Of a DNA stretch of 64,000 nucleotides, positions 1-9,800 are shown in pieces. The first letter of the stretch is position 1, and every line of letters begins with the position of its first letter. The notes beneath the pieces are model-generated. The model did no database searches. It was not told the origin of the DNA and saw nothing but the letters and a program-made list of their open reading frames with translations. The DNA is from Lyngbya sp. HA4199-MV5. GTDB lineage: Bacteria > Cyanobacteriota > Cyanobacteriia > Leptolyngbyales > Leptolyngbyaceae. The DNA lies in NCBI GenBank assembly GCA_019359375.1, contig JAHHHL010000031.1, positions 16,133 through 80,132 of the forward strand, given 5' to 3'. Position numbers and translations under genes: made by a program.

Positions 1-103
1 CGATGTGGCAAATTAGCTACTTCTGGATAAGGAGTGCGAAAGAGAATCAAAACGCCAAGAGAAGAATCATTAGAAGCTTCTTGTAAAGGTGGGTAATGAA
101 TAG

Positions 104-140
104 TGCATCAGAGAAACTTGCAGATTGCTTCTCTGATGCA
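104..140. repeat. 12-bp perfect inverted repeat downstream of the integrase gene
   Basis: Arms TGCATCAGAGAA (104-115) and its exact reverse complement (129-140) are separated by 13 nt. The repeat lies 53 bp past the stop of the leftward recombinase gene. No T-run follows it on either strand, so a classic intrinsic terminator is not supported. It could be a recombinase binding site or a processed RNA end. The first 100 bases of the window hold nothing else I recognise. Confidence 0.5.
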
Positions 141-193
141 AACTTGCATGGTGAGCAACTAATTAGAGTCGGTCAATCCATATTTCCTGCTGT

Positions 194-1369
194 CTATGCA
201 GCGTCGGAATCGGACTGTTCGGGAAACTCCGGTGGCTCGGGTCGATCAGGATTAGTGTATCCTGCCTCGAAGATCTGCTGAAAGAAACTGTCAGGAATCC
301 AGTGTTCATAGGTTTCCTCATGAATTTTGGCTGAGTGTCCCATCATCTTGGCTGCAACATTCGTCGGGAGCCGAAACCCAATTACCCGCACCGCCCAAGC
401 ATGACGGAGGTTATAGGGTGGAAAACCAATGTTCGCTGCTCTAAAGATTGCTCCGACTTTTCCACCCAGTTTGGAATTAATCTTGGTCTTTTCCTTCATC
501 CCGACCGCAGGAATCTTCACGTCACGCAAGTTAAAACGATCGATCCATTCCAAGTGATAGGGCCAAACCCGGTAGGCTTTTTTGCTGCCGGTTTTACCAC
601 CAATTACACGAATTGTGATACCTCCATTTTCCAAGTCCGTAGTGTCAAGATGCCAGATTTCATGTGGACGCAAACCATAGGTGGCTATCATTCCGTATGC
701 CCACCGCCAATCTTTGCGAATCTTATAGAAGCCCTCCACAACTTGGGTGTCCGAGGGTAAGTTTCGGGGGGCTGCCTTGCGAGGAGAGTACTTCCCTTGC
801 AATTTCTTGAAACTCACCTTCAACCCAGCCATATTCGCTAGAGCTTGAAGCGCCATGCAGGTTCTGAGGCGAGTTTTGGTGTCAGGTTTTGTTGCTTTGA
901 TGATGCTTTCGAGCAGCCCAACTGTTAGCCGCACCTTGTCTTCAAGCTTCTTGAACACTGGCTTGTAATCGGAGTCCCAGGTTGTTTGAGATTCGGAGGT
1001 ACGGGCACGTTCAGTAAAGTATTTCTCCTCGAAATCTGCGATCCACTGAGCAGGTTTTTTCTGGGTGATCTGACCATTGCGTGAAGTCTGATACAAACTC
1101 CAATCAAACTGCCCTTTGTTCAATAGCCGCCGAACAACTCTCGCTTCGGCTTCCGCTTGCTTAAGTCCCTCTACGGTGTTTGGTAGCCCTAATGCAACCT
1201 TCTGTTGGTGTGGTTTTGCAGAAAGGTCGTATCGATCGGGTAACGTACCTTGAATGGCTAGTGTTTCACCAGTGATCACTACAGAAAGCTTGACCTTACC
1301 GGTTTTGAGCCGTAAGTTTGTTGCTGCATGGGCTTCGAGAAAATTTGGCTCTCGTTGTCGTTTTGCCAT
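194..1369 (-). CDS. Tyrosine recombinase (phage-type integrase)
   Basis: A site-specific recombinase of 391 aa. The catalytic domain is in the C-terminal half: R234 (YGLRPHE), K259 (GGKTG), R322 in NLRH, H345 (MMGHS) and nucleophile Y354 (ETYEHW). The box II histidine that normally sits three residues before the second Arg is a tyrosine here (Y319). The remaining residues are intact, so it is probably active. The start is set by a strong AGGAGGG ribosome site 9 nt before the ATG at 1369; an upstream in-frame ATG at 1390 lies before that site and would encode it. It stands alone and transcribes towards the window edge, next to the NACHT gene, as expected for an integrase at the border of a mobile defence cargo. 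The N-terminal 150 residues resemble the long arm-binding region of cyanobacterial integrases. Confidence 0.9.
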   Translation of the reverse strand: MAKRQREPNFLEAHAATNLRLKTGKVKLSVVITGETLAIQGTLPDRYDLSAKPHQQKVALGLPNTVEGLKQAEAEARVVRRLLNKGQFDWSLYQTSRNGQITQKKPAQWIADFEEKYFTERARTSESQTTWDSDYKPVFKKLEDKVRLTVGLLESIIKATKPDTKTRLRTCMALQALANMAGLKVSFKKLQGKYSPRKAAPRNLPSDTQVVEGFYKIRKDWRWAYGMIATYGLRPHEIWHLDTTDLENGGITIRVIGGKTGSKKAYRVWPYHLEWIDRFNLRDVKIPAVGMKEKTKINSKLGGKVGAIFRAANIGFPPYNLRHAWAVRVIGFRLPTNVAAKMMGHSAKIHEETYEHWIPDSFFQQIFEAGYTNPDRPEPPEFPEQSDSDAA

Positions 1370-1891
1370 ACTATCTACCCTCCTTTGCAATCTGTAATTG
1401 AACCGAATAGCTCAGCGTGAACAGGTGGGGGACGCTTTTGCTAAGGACTGATTCTAGGTACTTGACCTGAGTTTGTCTTCTACTGCCTTGACAGATTGGA
1501 TGAACAGCAGCTTTAAACTGCTCTAAGAAATAAATTGTTTGCATCAGACTCTCTCACTTTGGGGGATGGAGATTGACAATCTCTGACAGCTTCTACCTTC
1601 AGCAAGCTTTGTTTGCACGAGTAACTCGGCTCGTACAACTGACCGTCGCCCATGTTAATCCAAAGCGAAGGGTGAACCCTTTGCTCAACTAGAGTTGGGC
1701 GATCAATTAAAGCTTGCTAATGGGACTACTAGAGGGTGTAGCTTGTCAGCAAACTCTTCTAAAATTGCTGCAAGGATTGGCACTCCGTGTATTCAGTACT
1801 GTAGCGAAAAAGCTCAGTTGGGCAAAGTTCAGTTCGGGTCCTCTTAAGGATTTTGCAGAAATATGCTCTCTTAAAAAGGTAACTAACAGGT
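1370..1891. other. 522-bp intergenic region, no gene seen
   Basis: This divergent region lies between the leftward recombinase gene and the rightward NACHT gene, so it should hold both promoters. It has one small perfect inverted repeat, GAGATT-gac-AATCTC at 1569-1583. A 74-codon open frame at 1714-1938 has no recognisable features and overlaps the NACHT start. I see no tRNA or attachment-site duplication. Confidence 0.5.
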
Positions 1892-4567
1892 ATGGCGAAG
1901 GAAGTCTCTCGAAATCGCGACAGCATTGTCTTATCTGAAGCGGGTCGAAAACGCCTCAAGCGATTGATGGATCGGCATGCCTACTCGATCGCGGCTTTGG
2001 CACATGAAGCTGAGACCGGGGAGAACCAGGTTAAGAAGGCGTTGGATGGTAGAGCGATCGATCGAAAAACCGTTTGGAAACTAGCAAAGGTATTCCACGC
2101 TGAGGCGGTTGATCTGATCGATGCAAGAGATTGGCAAGTATACTGCACTCAGCGGGCAAGAGCGTACCTGCAACTAACCACCTCACCCATTCTTTCTAGG
2201 GAAGGTGCTGCCCCTAACTGGCAAGAGTACCAGATTGATGTTGAGCTAGAGTTGCGACAACAGCAATTACCTCTGAAGCGAACTAGCTATTCCCTGCAGG
2301 AAGGGAGTGACTTATTTACACTGTCCCCTGATGAAGTTATCCACACTGATTCAATCCCTGCTTTCCTAGAGCGCATCTTTAAAGCTGACAATTTACGTAC
2401 TGCCCAACGCATTGCTGTGACAGGACCATTGGGTGCAGGAAAAACGAATTGCCTACAGCGGATGATTGCCTGGCTTTTATCTCATCCTCAGTACGGGATA
2501 CCTATCTGGATTCCAGCAGCAGCATTGCAAGCTTCAACGACGGTAGAAGATTATTTACGAACCAACTGGTTAGCGGGAGAACGAGTATCTGGGCTTGACT
2601 GGGAGGAGTTTTTAATTGAATTAACGGAAGGACGCATCTGGCTTTTTCTGGATGCCGTAGACGAATGTGGGGGCAATGCGATGTCCAGCCTAGCAAGTCT
2701 GAAAGTTCAACTGACGAAGTGGTTAACCCATGCCCATCTTGTGATCTCGTGCCGCGGTACTGTTTGGGATCTCGAATCTAATCCATTGCGACCTCAGTTT
2801 AACGTGTACTGCATCAAACCATTGCATTACGGTAATTCAGCGCAAACCGATCAAGTTCAAGAATTTATCAACGTGCGATTTCGACACAATCCCAAGCAAG
2901 GAGTGCAGTTAAGACATCGCTTGGAACGCTCTGAGAATCGATCGCTTAAGAATTTAGTTCGCAATCCATTTTGTCTGGAACTTCTATGCTATCTGTGGCA
3001 GATTTGGCAGCGAAGTCCGAACCGACTACGCTGGAATCGCTTACCGCAAACCCGCTTTGAGCTGTATGAGTGGTACGTCCATTACTTGGTTGATGTATGG
3101 CGCCCTCAATCTGGAAGCAGAGAACTACAATTCAGCCCAATCTTACTGGCGATTCAAGTGCTTGCCCTCCGTGCACTATTGGAGGAGCGATCGCCTTTTC
3201 GGATACGTCACGCCTTTATTTTGGAGGTATGGCAGTCTGAAGGATTTGATCCAGATTGGTTAGAACTTCTTAAGCAAAACGGTATCCTAAGTCTGATTGG
3301 ACATGCTCAGGAAAATGCTGCAGAGGATGTTTACAGCTTCCTGCATCCGGTGTTCCAGAGCTATTTTGCTGCCAGAGCCGTTGAACGTCACCAAGTTCTG
3401 TTTGATCCCTGTGGTGAACCAGGAACTTATGTCGCACTAGAGTTGCACTTTTGGGAGGTGGTATTGCTCTACCTCGAACGCCCACTCTCAAGTTCAAGTA
3501 TTCTAAGTTCAGATAAAGAAGCGCTGCTGCAAGCCTTGTCCGAATTTAACGATCAATTTAGTGGATTCTACACGTTTAGAGCACGGCTCCTTGCTGCCAC
3601 TGGCATCAACTGCTATGAAAGATTCACTCAAAAAGAAAAGGTGGTTGATTCGATTGCGTGTTGGAGTTGTAGAATCCTTGACCCAAACCAAAGTGAGTTC
3701 TTAACTTTGTCACCTGGTTATATAGAAAAGTATGCAACTCAGGCGTTACTCGAAACAGATGCTGTTCAAGCTCTGGCTTCTCTCAAAAAATTATTGAAGA
3801 AGACACCTCAGCAGACGGTAGAAACTCACCTGAGAATTATTGATCGACTTCTACAAATTGAAGGAGGAAAACAGATTGCGTTTCGGGAAATCCGCTATTT
3901 ATCACAGCAATCTCTGATGACTCAACTTCAATTACTACCAGTGCTGCACAAGTTTTTTCGCATCTATGAACCTGATGATACGGAGTCGATGAATCAGATT
4001 AAATCTGTGTTACTTTCGAATACGCAAGATGAATCCAATGTGGCAATCCTTCGCCTCCAAGCGACACTCTCGTTGAGAGAGATTGATTTCGAACACCCAG
4101 CAATCGCAGAAACTTTAGCGCAACTTAGATCAGCTTCTAATCAGGAGGTGGTTCAAGTTGCAAGGGTTCTCCATCAGTGGTTGGTAGATGGAAATCCAAG
4201 CGTACAGAATCTGCTGTATGGCGAAGACGGTTACTACCGTTATTACTCGTTAGAGGAAATTGATGTGTTACTTGCAGAAAGCAATCATCAACTACGTTCT
4301 CAGTCAATAATCGCTGCGGAAGTGCTGACCCAACTTGCAATGGCTATCAAGACGGACGGAAATTTTAGAGTTACGTTTCAAGGGGAACGCTTAATTCGAC
4401 TTTTCAGTATCTTTAAACGGATTATCCGTAATTATAATGCGGCATCCGGGCAAGATGAAATCAGATTGACTTCTTCGTTACTCACTTGCTTTGAGCTAAT
4501 CAATATTTGCTCTGAACAGTTGCCGTACCCACAAGTGTTCTCTGCTTGGCTCACGGCTACCTCATAA
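1892..4567 (+). CDS. HTH-NACHT NTPase (NLR-like, probable defence protein)
   Basis: A STAND-type NTPase of 891 aa. Residues 15-75 look like a helix-turn-helix of the Xre kind (AALAHEAETGENQVKKALDG). The NACHT core has Walker A GPLGAGKT at 178-185, Walker B LFLDAVDE at 251-258 with the acidic pair typical of NACHT, and a sensor-like VISCRG near 282-288. Residues 300-420 fit the helical NACHT-associated region. From about 450 to the end the protein is all helical, with HEAT/ARM-like spacing that would suit a sensor region. Bacterial NACHT proteins (bNACHT) are established anti-phage proteins. Here no effector nuclease or protease domain is visible, so the HTH may be the output, or a partner may be missing. 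The gene is monocistronic, beside an integrase. Family assignment is sure; the defence role is inferred. Confidence 0.85.
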   Translation: MAKEVSRNRDSIVLSEAGRKRLKRLMDRHAYSIAALAHEAETGENQVKKALDGRAIDRKTVWKLAKVFHAEAVDLIDARDWQVYCTQRARAYLQLTTSPILSREGAAPNWQEYQIDVELELRQQQLPLKRTSYSLQEGSDLFTLSPDEVIHTDSIPAFLERIFKADNLRTAQRIAVTGPLGAGKTNCLQRMIAWLLSHPQYGIPIWIPAAALQASTTVEDYLRTNWLAGERVSGLDWEEFLIELTEGRIWLFLDAVDECGGNAMSSLASLKVQLTKWLTHAHLVISCRGTVWDLESNPLRPQFNVYCIKPLHYGNSAQTDQVQEFINVRFRHNPKQGVQLRHRLERSENRSLKNLVRNPFCLELLCYLWQIWQRSPNRLRWNRLPQTRFELYEWYVHYLVDVWRPQSGSRELQFSPILLAIQVLALRALLEERSPFRIRHAFILEVWQSEGFDPDWLELLKQNGILSLIGHAQENAAEDVYSFLHPVFQSYFAARAVERHQVLFDPCGEPGTYVALELHFWEVVLLYLERPLSSSSILSSDKEALLQALSEFNDQFSGFYTFRARLLAATGINCYERFTQKEKVVDSIACWSCRILDPNQSEFLTLSPGYIEKYATQALLETDAVQALASLKKLLKKTPQQTVETHLRIIDRLLQIEGGKQIAFREIRYLSQQSLMTQLQLLPVLHKFFRIYEPDDTESMNQIKSVLLSNTQDESNVAILRLQATLSLREIDFEHPAIAETLAQLRSASNQEVVQVARVLHQWLVDGNPSVQNLLYGEDGYYRYYSLEEIDVLLAESNHQLRSQSIIAAEVLTQLAMAIKTDGNFRVTFQGERLIRLFSIFKRIIRNYNAASGQDEIRLTSSLLTCFELINICSEQLPYPQVFSAWLTATS

Positions 4568-4721
4568 GCATGAGGAATGATACGCTGCGAAGTGTTTGCA
4601 AATTTGCTAGAAACTGAACGCACTGCGATCTGAATCACATCCAAGCAGTTAGGAGCACTGTCTCTTCTCTATGAACGCTTATTCGGATAGCCAGATCGCC
4701 CGTTGGCAAATTAGAAGAGAT

Positions 4722-5264
4722 TTACGTTGACTGGCTGCGAATCACCTCGATCGCCTTCTCCAACCAATTCAAATAAGTTTGTTCTCGTTGCTTTGCTAAG
4801 TCCAATACCAGTCGATGTAGTTTTTGCTCACGCGATGCAGTCGGATTATTCAAAGATGAAACCTCGATCGCATTGCACTGGGCTAACTTCTCCCCCCGTG
4901 CTGCAAGTTCCTGCTCCAGTAGAAGCACGATCGCCTCGTTCGATAGTTGAGCTGCGAAGTAGAGTTGCACCAGCAAAGGTTCTTGCAACACAGGCAACGG
5001 TTGATGCGTCTGAAGCCAGCGAGTTAACTCTGCTTCACCTGCTTCGGTAATTCGGTAGACCTTGCGGTTGGGGCGATCGTGCTGAATCTCCACGGTACAG
5101 GTAATCCACCCCTGCGCCTCTAGTTTGTCTAACGTGCGATAAATCTGCGCCTGATCCGCCTGCCACAAATGGGCAATGCAATCATCAAAGCACTCGGTTT
5201 TGAGATCGTAGCCTGTCCGCTCCTGTTGTTGAAGCAGACCGAGAATCACATGAGCAAGCGACAT
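4722..5264 (-). CDS. PadR family transcriptional regulator
   Basis: 180 aa from the ATG at 5264. Residues 1-85 form the PadR winged helix (SLAHVILGLL, then TGYDLK, QIYRTLDKLEAQGWI and the wing KVYRITEAGEAEL). The remainder is the helical C-terminal dimerisation domain (Vir_act_alpha_C type). PadR proteins repress genes for phenolic acid detoxification or efflux. No obvious target gene sits beside it, and its upstream region is replaced at 5288 by the IS6-end palindrome, so its native promoter and divergent partner may have been lost. The start chosen drops six codons that precede the conserved MSLAH motif. Confidence 0.85.
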   Translation of the reverse strand: MSLAHVILGLLQQQERTGYDLKTECFDDCIAHLWQADQAQIYRTLDKLEAQGWITCTVEIQHDRPNRKVYRITEAGEAELTRWLQTHQPLPVLQEPLLVQLYFAAQLSNEAIVLLLEQELAARGEKLAQCNAIEVSSLNNPTASREQKLHRLVLDLAKQREQTYLNWLEKAIEVIRSQST

Positions 5265-5287
5265 AAGCGGTTTACCGAACAAGCAGG

Positions 5288-5351
5288 GGCATTGTCAACT
5301 TAACCGGGACTGTTCAGAATTCAGTACAGTCCCGGTTAAGTTGACAATGCC
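5288..5351. mobile_element. 64-bp palindrome made of two IS6-type terminal repeats
   Basis: Two perfect 26-bp arms (5288-5313 and 5326-5351) flank 12 bp. The outer 17 bases of each arm (GGCATTGTCAACTTAAC) match the termini of the IS6-type element at 24734-25565 at 16/17 (left) and 16/17 (right). The structure is therefore two IS ends with almost nothing between them, either a minimal MITE or the collapsed remnant of a transposon. Flanking 8-bp sequences are not duplicated. The right arm ends exactly where a truncated copy of the plasmid primase gene begins. Confidence 0.75.
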
Positions 5352-5589
5352 ATTGTTTGATATCAAAGTTCAGCAGGAAACTCGTCAGGAGGCTGTCCGA
5401 ATGGCGTATCAACAGCAGCAACGAATTAAGCAGGAGGCATCCCAAGCAAAAATGATTACCCGAATGCAGCAGTTTTTAGCTTCTGGTGATCCCATTCTGG
5501 TTGCTGAGGCGTTGGCATGGGCAAAAGTAAATCCTGGCATTTTGAAAGTCAACCAACTTTCTCTTCTGCCCAAGCTCCAGACGGATTGA
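5347..5589 (+). pseudogene. C-terminal fragment of a primase/replication protein gene
   Basis: About 80 codons. The peptide is a homologue of the last ~90 residues of the primase-like protein encoded at 59885-61726: both have a Gln/Ala-rich helix followed by RMQQFL-SGDPIL-AEA-AWA-VNP and a Leu-rich end. Homology starts right after the IS6-end palindrome, so the 5' part of this gene was removed at that element. An ATG at 5347 inside the right arm could still allow translation. This is a relic of a second copy of the replication gene, from another plasmid or from a duplication. Confidence 0.75.
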
Positions 5590-5750
5590 GGCAATGGCTG
5601 AAGTAGTTGAAATCTCATCAACTGAGGAATGTGGTCAAAATTCTTTCAAACCTTAAGCGCTACCTGTAGCCAAGTCTGAACATTTAAACGCTAAATCTGA
5701 CCGATCCTCTAAAACCTGAGTTACTATAGTCCAAAGTACAAACGTTCGCC

Positions 5751-6875
5751 ATGCCAACCTTTCCTCCTCACCCTACGCAAGTTGCGACTCGCTTGGCAGT
5801 CGGAGTCGTGGAGTTGCAGAAGCAAATTGTGGCGGGAACCTCCTTGCCTGTGACCAGTCCGCAATCTCAATTTCGGGCTGGATTGGAGCAACTGTCGGTC
5901 TTATGCCTTGCACACAGCGTTAGACCGCCTGCTCACCATCAAGAAGCTGTTCAATGGCTGCATACCCCGATGGAACAGTGGTTGGGATTAGAATCCACGA
6001 TGGCAACAGCGGGATTGAGTGGGGCGCTGTTGTTTCATGGCGTCCCAACAGAATATGCTTACGATTTGGCATTTCGAGTCGAGGGTGACAGCAACCTTGA
6101 GATTGACGACCTTCTATTCAAGGATATTTTGGAGTACTGCCAGCAGAATCGTTTGGAAGGTCAATACACAAATGCTCGTCAGTTTTTAGTTGAACACTCG
6201 TGTCTACAGCAGGGCACTCATCTCATCAACAGTAACCTGGATTGGGATAAGCCAATCGCTGAACTCCTCTGTGCAATTTATGAGCGCATTCCGCTGAAAG
6301 CCAGAGTGACTGGAAGCGAAACTGAGATGGTTGCCCTATGCCCTCGCTGCGGCTGGACATTAGAGTGGTACGGTGATTACGCCTCATGCTATAGCGATCT
6401 CTGCGGACGTTTAGTAGAACGAATCCATCATCCCGATCGCTGGATTCCCTATCATCCCGAAATGGTTCGAGTGAATCGCGGGGTTCAGCAATATGTCGTC
6501 GCCCCAGAGCGGATGCTCCTGGTGTTGAAGTCAGCATTAGAACAGATGGGCGCGACCTGTGAACTTTGGGTTGCCGTTGACAGTTATGACCTCTGGGTTC
6601 AATTCCCTTCTGGTGTGCGCTGGGCGATCGACTTGAAGGACTACTCTAGTCCGACTCGCTTGGCTTCAGCGTTCAAGCCGTTCAAACGTTATCCCGAATG
6701 GGATGAATGCTTTTACGTCATTCCTGATTACCGTAAAGTTGGCAACTACAACGAGCAGCTACAGGCAACCTGGAAAGCCAGATGCCAACGGGAGCCAGAG
6801 CTTCAGGACATCAAAATCTGCTACGTCAAGCAGATGCTCAAAAAAGCTGAACGTGTTGCTGGAGGTCGGGTATGA
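5751..6875 (+). CDS. pPIWI-RE island protein 1: zinc ribbon plus REase-like domain
   Basis: First gene of a pPIWI-RE three-gene island. 374 aa. The N-terminal ~190 residues are a helical domain (probably the module called pPIWI_RE_Y). A zinc ribbon follows, with C197-x2-C200 and C213-x4-C218. The C-terminal ~110 residues look like a PD-(D/E)XK nuclease: strands CELWVAVDSYDLWVQF and RWAIDLKDY, giving D294-L-K296 with upstream acidic residues. The family is known from comparative genomics as the restriction endonuclease-like member of the island and is thought to cut invading nucleic acid together with the helicase and PIWI proteins. Its stop overlaps the helicase start (ATGA at 6872), so the two are translationally coupled. 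Domain names come from memory of the family and the biochemical role is inferred. Confidence 0.8.
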   Translation: MPTFPPHPTQVATRLAVGVVELQKQIVAGTSLPVTSPQSQFRAGLEQLSVLCLAHSVRPPAHHQEAVQWLHTPMEQWLGLESTMATAGLSGALLFHGVPTEYAYDLAFRVEGDSNLEIDDLLFKDILEYCQQNRLEGQYTNARQFLVEHSCLQQGTHLINSNLDWDKPIAELLCAIYERIPLKARVTGSETEMVALCPRCGWTLEWYGDYASCYSDLCGRLVERIHHPDRWIPYHPEMVRVNRGVQQYVVAPERMLLVLKSALEQMGATCELWVAVDSYDLWVQFPSGVRWAIDLKDYSSPTRLASAFKPFKRYPEWDECFYVIPDYRKVGNYNEQLQATWKARCQREPELQDIKICYVKQMLKKAERVAGGRV

Positions 6876-9800
6876 GGAATTGGCAGGATTGGCATAAACC
6901 CCTTGTCGAAGCACTCTATTCCCTGCTGGAAGATGGTTCCCTTGTCCGACTAGAGAAACGGGATTGTGCGCGTCTATTTGAAATTGAGATGCTGATTATG
7001 CTGCATGAGCGCATCAACAGCCCTCTCAGCCTCAAGGACACTTGGGCACTCACTACGGGTTACGTCACACCAGAAGTCGCAGAAAATGACCAGTTAAGGC
7101 AGCAAGTGGCGATCGCCCGCAATCGAGTTCGCTATCTCCGAACTAAAACCACATTCAACCGCCATTTAAATTGGTATGCTGAACTTCCTGCCACTATTCG
7201 CCTCTACGACGTTTCCCTGGAGTCCAGTACCTACTCTCGCCGCGCTATTCTGCATCATGTTCCTCAGCGCATTCAAGCGATCGAAGCGGCTCTTTCTACC
7301 TCAGCAGAACATACCCCCATCAAAGAGCAGGTTGCCAAAGCCGACACAGAATATGCGTTTTCAACCGACACTGGGTATGAAACCATTCGGATTCCCGCAG
7401 AATTGATCAACGCCGCCAATACTCTGGCTTCTAAAACAACCCTTCAGCAAATTCCTAAACGGAATCAACCCCGTCCCTCTATTATCATTCAGCGGTCAGA
7501 ACTGCACCAAGCTGCGATCGAACTGAACGTGAAACTGCCAAAACGCGATTGGTTGCGATGGGTTGAGAACTTCGAGTTAAGGCTGGTTGCGACCGAGCTT
7601 GTTCCTGCTGACTCATTTACGATTGATGGGCTATTTCATTTGCTGGGTCCGACCGGAGCCGGAAAAAGTACACTCATCTACCTGATTCTTTACCTACTCT
7701 GTCAGAAAAACTCCGACTTTCGAGTCACAGTGATTGCCAACACCGTAACCGATGCTTTGAATCTGGCATCTGAATTAGAGCAAGCTGGAATTAAGGCGGC
7801 TCCAATCTTGGGGCGCGATCGCCAGTCGCACCGTTACCAATACGGCATGGCGCATCGAGACGAACTTGATCCGGGGGTGTTGTTTAATCCGCAAGCACCG
7901 GAATTAGCCAATCCTGCTCTTCATTGGCTAACCGGAACCTGCATTCTTTCTGGCTTGGTTGAAGAGGGCATCACACCCGGTCAAGAACCTTGTCACAACC
8001 TCGTCTCGATCAAAACGGCGCGCAATCAGCGAAAACCCAGCAGTACCTATACCTGCCCGTTGATGCCCATTTGCCCAGTGCATCAGGCAAATCGTGATTT
8101 GCTTCAGGCGCAAGTTTGGATTGCCACACCTGCTGCATTCCTCTTCACCGCCATGCCTTTGTCACTCTCAGGAACTCGCATACGAGCACTAGAAGCGACC
8201 TACTATTTCAGCGATCTCTTAATCATTGACGAGGTCGATCGCGTTCAGGTTTCGATCGAAGAACGGTTTGCACAAGCGACTGATCTAACTGGCAGCCAAA
8301 AATCTACGCTCGATACCCTTGAGATGGTTCTGACTGAACAGGAGTATCGAACCGGTAAAACTCGACTTAACGACAAGCGGCATCGAGAACTGAAAGTAAC
8401 CGTTCGAGAAGCCAGCCGTCTGGCTGATTGGCTTCTCGGACTTTTATTTGACTACACCCACCTGCGAAGCTGGGCAGAAGCGCCACTCTACAACACACTG
8501 GTTTACGACAATTTAGTCGAAACAGTGAGGTCTCTTACGCCTGCGGAGGTTGACCCAACCCAGCTAGAGACCGCCCTAACTCAACTGAGGCAAAGCTTTG
8601 AGTCTTACTGTCGGCATTCCACTGGCGAACTGGATGCGATCGTTAGCAACGTCAAAAACACGGGAGAACTCTTTTTCCATCAGCTTAGAGCCTGGCTCAA
8701 CTCAGAACTTCCTTTTCCACTTGCTCACACTCCTGCTGCCCAAACGTTTCTAGAACGACTGGGGTTTGCAGTTGTGTTGAGTGCCCTGGAATATCAGGTG
8801 AATAACCTGCTGAAGCAGTGGTCAGGATCTGCACCAGAACTGCAAGAGGGAGTTAACTTCAGCATTCACCCACCTGAGGAGTACGTTGACCTGGGAATTG
8901 AAACCCCGTTAGGCAATATTCTCGGCTATCAATTTGTGGATCAGACCGGCGAAGGAAGCCCCCGAGGAATTCTACGCTACCTCAACTGTCATGGGTTAGG
9001 GCGCTATTTACTGCTGCGCTTCCCTTACCTTTATCTCAGCTTATGTGGCGATTACGGACCTCATATCCTGCTAACCAGTGCCACTTCCTGGTCTCCCGGT
9101 TCACCTCAGTTTCACGTTGCCGTACCACCTCATGCGGTCTTAATCCCTCCTTCCAACATAGAAGCGATCGCCCATAGCCACTTCGAGTTTTTGCGAGTTC
9201 CTGGTCTGAGTGGGGATGGAATCACCGTTAGCGGAAACTTTGGACAATACCGTTATGACAATTTGATCAAACTGGTTCGCTACCTATCCAGCAGTACGGG
9301 GAGTAGTCGTTCCAGGCTGGAGCAAGAGCTTGACTACTGGCAAGCACAGGGTAATCGTCGCGGGATTCTCTTATTAACGGGAAGCTACTCAGAAGCTCGT
9401 TATGTTGCTGATTACCTCCAGTTCTCACATAAATGGAAAGACTTGGTTGATTGCATTGTCAGCGATCGCGAAACCGAAGAGGATGACTGGCTCTTACGGC
9501 GTAGCCTGGCTGAGGAATTTCCTGAACGTAACAAACCAATTCTAGTCACTCCACTGGGCAGCATCCAGCGAGGGTACAACATTTTAGATCCGCAAACTCA
9601 GACTGCGTTTCTAGGCACCGTCTTCTTTCTGGTTCGGCCTTATCCTCAACCCACTGACTTTGGCAGACATATTCGCGGCATCCACAAGTGGGTGACTGAA
9701 AACTTACTGCTGGATGCAAATGTCCTATCTACTCAATTAGGGAATAATGCCATTGATGCAATCACACAGCTTCGCAGTGAGAGCCATCGTCAATGGCGAA

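Noticed and set aside
1569..1583. GAGATT-gac-AATCTC as an operator of the NACHT or integrase gene
   Set aside because: Only 6-bp arms and a single copy; listed as part of the intergenic description instead.
1714..1938. 74-codon open frame upstream of the NACHT gene
   Set aside because: It has no recognisable domain, no ribosome site and overlaps the NACHT start in another frame.
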